Below, piece after piece: positions 14,377-15,690 of a DNA stretch of 15,690 nucleotides. The stretch is from CAYNND01 sp964528735 (GTDB lineage: Bacteria; Patescibacteriota; Minisyncoccia; Phycocordibacterales; UBA2100): the NCBI GenBank assembly GCA_964528735.1, contig CAZGUV010000020.1, positions 1-15,690 of the forward strand, in the 5' to 3' direction. The notes under the pieces were generated by a model. The model saw nothing but the letters and a program-made list of their open reading frames with translations. It was not told where the DNA came from and searched no databases. The position numbers and the translations under genes are program-made. Within the stretch, counting starts at the first letter, position 1. Each line of letters starts with the position of its first letter.

Positions 14377-14406
14377 TGGTCCATATTGCATGTTACCAAT
14401 CTCTGT

Positions 14407-14418
14407 TATACTCACGTA
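14407..14418 (+). promoter_or_regulatory. Leaderless promoter of the single-pass membrane protein gene
   Basis: TATACT at 14407-14412 ends exactly six bases before ATG 14419. A TTGCAT upstream (14386-14391) is 15 bases away, rather close for a -35. The register rejects an in-frame start at 14386. Confidence 0.55.
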
Positions 14419-15051
14419 ATGGCAGTATTAAAACCGAAAAAGCAACACAAAGAACAACCTCGTTCTTTTGAGCGTCCTGTTACTCGATCAGAGCGAAGCA
14501 CACTTGAAGAAGTGCCGATACATGCAATCCAAAAGCCACCACTTCAAAATCGGCCTCCGTTTGATCCGCGTGACCCGCGTGATGCACGGATGCGCCCGCC
14601 GCAACCGCCAATGCGTCCGCGTCGCTCACGGTTTCCTACACGACTCATCGCAAGTATTGTAGTGGCAGTGCTATTGCTCGGTGCGCTGGTTTTCTTTCTC
14701 ACCAGTGGTAACTCGACAACAGTAGTTGAGCAACATGCAAACACGGCACCTATTTCAGGGACTGAGCTTGAGAAAACAACGACACCAGAACAGATGGCAC
14801 AAGCAGAAACAATCCTCGAGGGACTCAGAAAGCACATACTCCTACCTTCAGGGACACCACAGATGATGCAGATAAACAATCCAGCTGATCTCATCCAAAA
14901 AGACCAATTTTTCGCGGGCTCACAGAATGGTGATGTGCTTCTCATTTACCGCGATGCTGGAAAAGCGCTTATATACAGTCCCCAAAGAGACATCATAGTA
15001 AACGTGGGTCCGGTCCAGGTAGACCCACCCGAGGCTGAGCGCACACAATAA
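14419..15051 (+). CDS. Single-pass membrane protein with Pro/Arg-rich cytoplasmic arm
   Basis: The product has 210 residues. Positions 1-74 are basic and proline-rich, including a DPRDPRDAR stretch, and should face the cytoplasm. One hydrophobic helix spans about 76-94, and the remainder lies outside. The outer part ends in a small domain (about 124-200) with LRKHILLPSGTPQMMQI, PADLIQKDQFFAGSQNGDVLLIYRDAGKALIYSPQRDIIVNVGPV. I recall similar domains in many Patescibacterial membrane proteins, all of unknown function. It sits between the ATPase and secA, with its own promoter. A basic disordered arm could contact nucleic acid or acidic partners such as the neighbouring ATPase's acidic tail, but that is speculation. 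Confidence 0.72.
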   Translation: MAVLKPKKQHKEQPRSFERPVTRSERSTLEEVPIHAIQKPPLQNRPPFDPRDPRDARMRPPQPPMRPRRSRFPTRLIASIVVAVLLLGALVFFLTSGNSTTVVEQHANTAPISGTELEKTTTPEQMAQAETILEGLRKHILLPSGTPQMMQINNPADLIQKDQFFAGSQNGDVLLIYRDAGKALIYSPQRDIIVNVGPVQVDPPEAERTQ

Positions 15052-15091
15052 GTTGAGGGCTCTGTCACTACCGATTTCTACACTTTTAGCG

Positions 15092-15108
15092 TACAATGCA
15101 TCACCCCT
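15092..15108 (+). promoter_or_regulatory. Promoter of secA, short leader
   Basis: TACAAT at 15092-15097 is 11 bases before ATG 15109, predicting a leader of about five bases. This is the least strict fit among the gene-leading promoters in the window. No Shine-Dalgarno sequence is seen in the gap. Confidence 0.4.
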
Positions 15109-15690
15109 ATGAAGTGGATTATGCAGGCAATTGGCGCGCTCGTTGACGAAAACAGAGCGGCACTCAAAAAAGCACAAGCAATTGTGCCCTTGGTGAATGC
15201 TCAAGAGGAAAGCATGCGAGCGCTCTCAGATGACGCGCTTCGCGCAAAAACTCTTGAGTTCAAAAGTAGATATCAAAATGGTGAGACTCTCGACGAACTT
15301 CTTCCAGAAGCATTTGCAGCAACACGTGAGGCATCTCGCCGCACACTCAACCAAAGACACTTTGATGTGCAGCTCATTGGTGGAGCAGTAATTCATAATG
15401 GAGATATTTCTGAAATGCGTACGGGAGAAGGTAAGACATTGGTCGCGACACTCCCAGCGTATCTCAATGCAATCACCGGAAAAGGTGTTCACGTGGTTAC
15501 AGTAAACGATTACTTGTCACGACGTGACGCAGTGTGGATGGGGCAAGTGTATTGGGCACTAGGTCTCACGACGAGTGTGATAAATCATGACGTCTCATTC
15601 CTCTACGACCCTGCGCACGTTCCTGCTCAGAACGAAGATGAAACAGACGAAGAGCGAGACGAGACAGGAAGTTTCAAAGTTGCCCAAGAG
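15109..15690 (+). CDS. secA: Preprotein translocase ATPase SecA, N-terminal part
   Basis: SecA powers export of unfolded proteins through SecYEG at the membrane. The first 194 codons are present and the frame runs off the window edge. Family features are clear: ALSDDALRAKTLEF (38-51), RHFDVQLIGG (83-92), the Walker A region EMRTGEGKTL (102-111) and VTVNDYLSRRDAVWMG. After WALGLTTSVINHD an insertion begins at about residue 161 (FLYDPAHV, then a Glu/Asp-rich run) where most SecA proteins continue directly to the DITYGTNNEFGFDYLRDN block; I recall similar insertions in CPR SecA proteins. An in-frame ATG four codons downstream is an alternative start. Confidence 0.93.
   Translation, partial: MKWIMQAIGALVDENRAALKKAQAIVPLVNAQEESMRALSDDALRAKTLEFKSRYQNGETLDELLPEAFAATREASRRTLNQRHFDVQLIGGAVIHNGDISEMRTGEGKTLVATLPAYLNAITGKGVHVVTVNDYLSRRDAVWMGQVYWALGLTTSVINHDVSFLYDPAHVPAQNEDETDEERDETGSFKVAQE

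Noticed and set aside
14386..14418. TTG start extending the single-pass membrane protein by 11 residues
   Set aside because: The -10 TATACT lies within this extension and fits ATG 14419 exactly.
15004..15028. Seven-base-pair inverted repeat GTGGGTC/GACCCAC near the end of the gene before secA
   Set aside because: It is inside coding sequence, has an 11-base loop and no T-run, so a terminator role is not supported.
1..15690. Alternative genetic code with TGA read as glycine
   Set aside because: TGA terminates both HD genes and murC at positions where the next gene begins, so it acts as a normal stop.
1..15690. tRNA, rRNA, CRISPR array, insertion sequence or prophage genes
   Set aside because: No cloverleaf, conserved rRNA segment, regularly spaced repeat array or transposase/integrase motif was found on reading; the only repeats are the two-copy and inverted ones listed.

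Overview
The window reads as a compact bacterial chromosome segment from a Candidate Phyla Radiation (Patescibacteria) organism, most likely in or near the Parcubacteria/Paceibacteria. This rests on the gene families and their sizes (a SecA with a lineage-style insertion, a 592-residue TraG/VirD4-like ATPase with a low-complexity tail, a short RsmI, a DUF4015 protein, an HTTM-domain protein), the tight packing and the lack of Shine-Dalgarno sequences. TGA ends several genes (both HD genes and murC), so the standard bacterial code applies and the UGA-glycine code of Gracilibacteria does not. The taxonomic placement is inference.

Layout, left to right: 1-190 is an unresolved edge with a GC-rich first 80 bases and a perfect 20-bp palindrome. 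Then come two tandem HD-domain paralogues and alanine racemase (191-2577), closed by a clear intrinsic terminator. A 535-bp gene-free stretch (2578-3112) holds a nested inverted repeat and a pair of imperfect 30-bp direct repeats. It leads to a small three-helix membrane protein that converges on a leftward HTTM-domain membrane protein. Back-to-back with the latter starts murD-murC-pgeF, which converges with leftward murI by an 11-bp overlap. Divergent from murI is a HEAGH-motif membrane protein, followed by rsmI, a two-helix small membrane protein overlapping a DUF4015 glycoside-hydrolase-like gene, an unknown helical protein, the TraG/VirD4-like ATPase, a single-pass membrane protein, and the first 194 codons of secA, which runs off the right edge.

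The unifying metabolic theme is peptidoglycan precursor synthesis. Alr makes D-Ala and MurI makes D-Glu. MurC adds L-Ala to UDP-MurNAc and MurD adds D-Glu. PgeF, translationally coupled to murC, is the expected editor of MurC mistakes. The other genes are mostly envelope or export related.

The most striking signal is regulatory. Nearly every gene that leads a transcript has a recognisable -10 hexamer (usually TATACT, TACACT, TACAAT or TATAAT) ending six bases before its start codon. That places the first base of the start codon at the predicted +1. Eight genes fit exactly, three more fit within one or two bases, and two have leaders of only about 3-5 bases. No useful Shine-Dalgarno sequence was seen. 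The window therefore appears to express most of its genes as leaderless mRNAs, and I used this register to fix several starts. No tRNA, rRNA, CRISPR array or insertion sequence was recognised.
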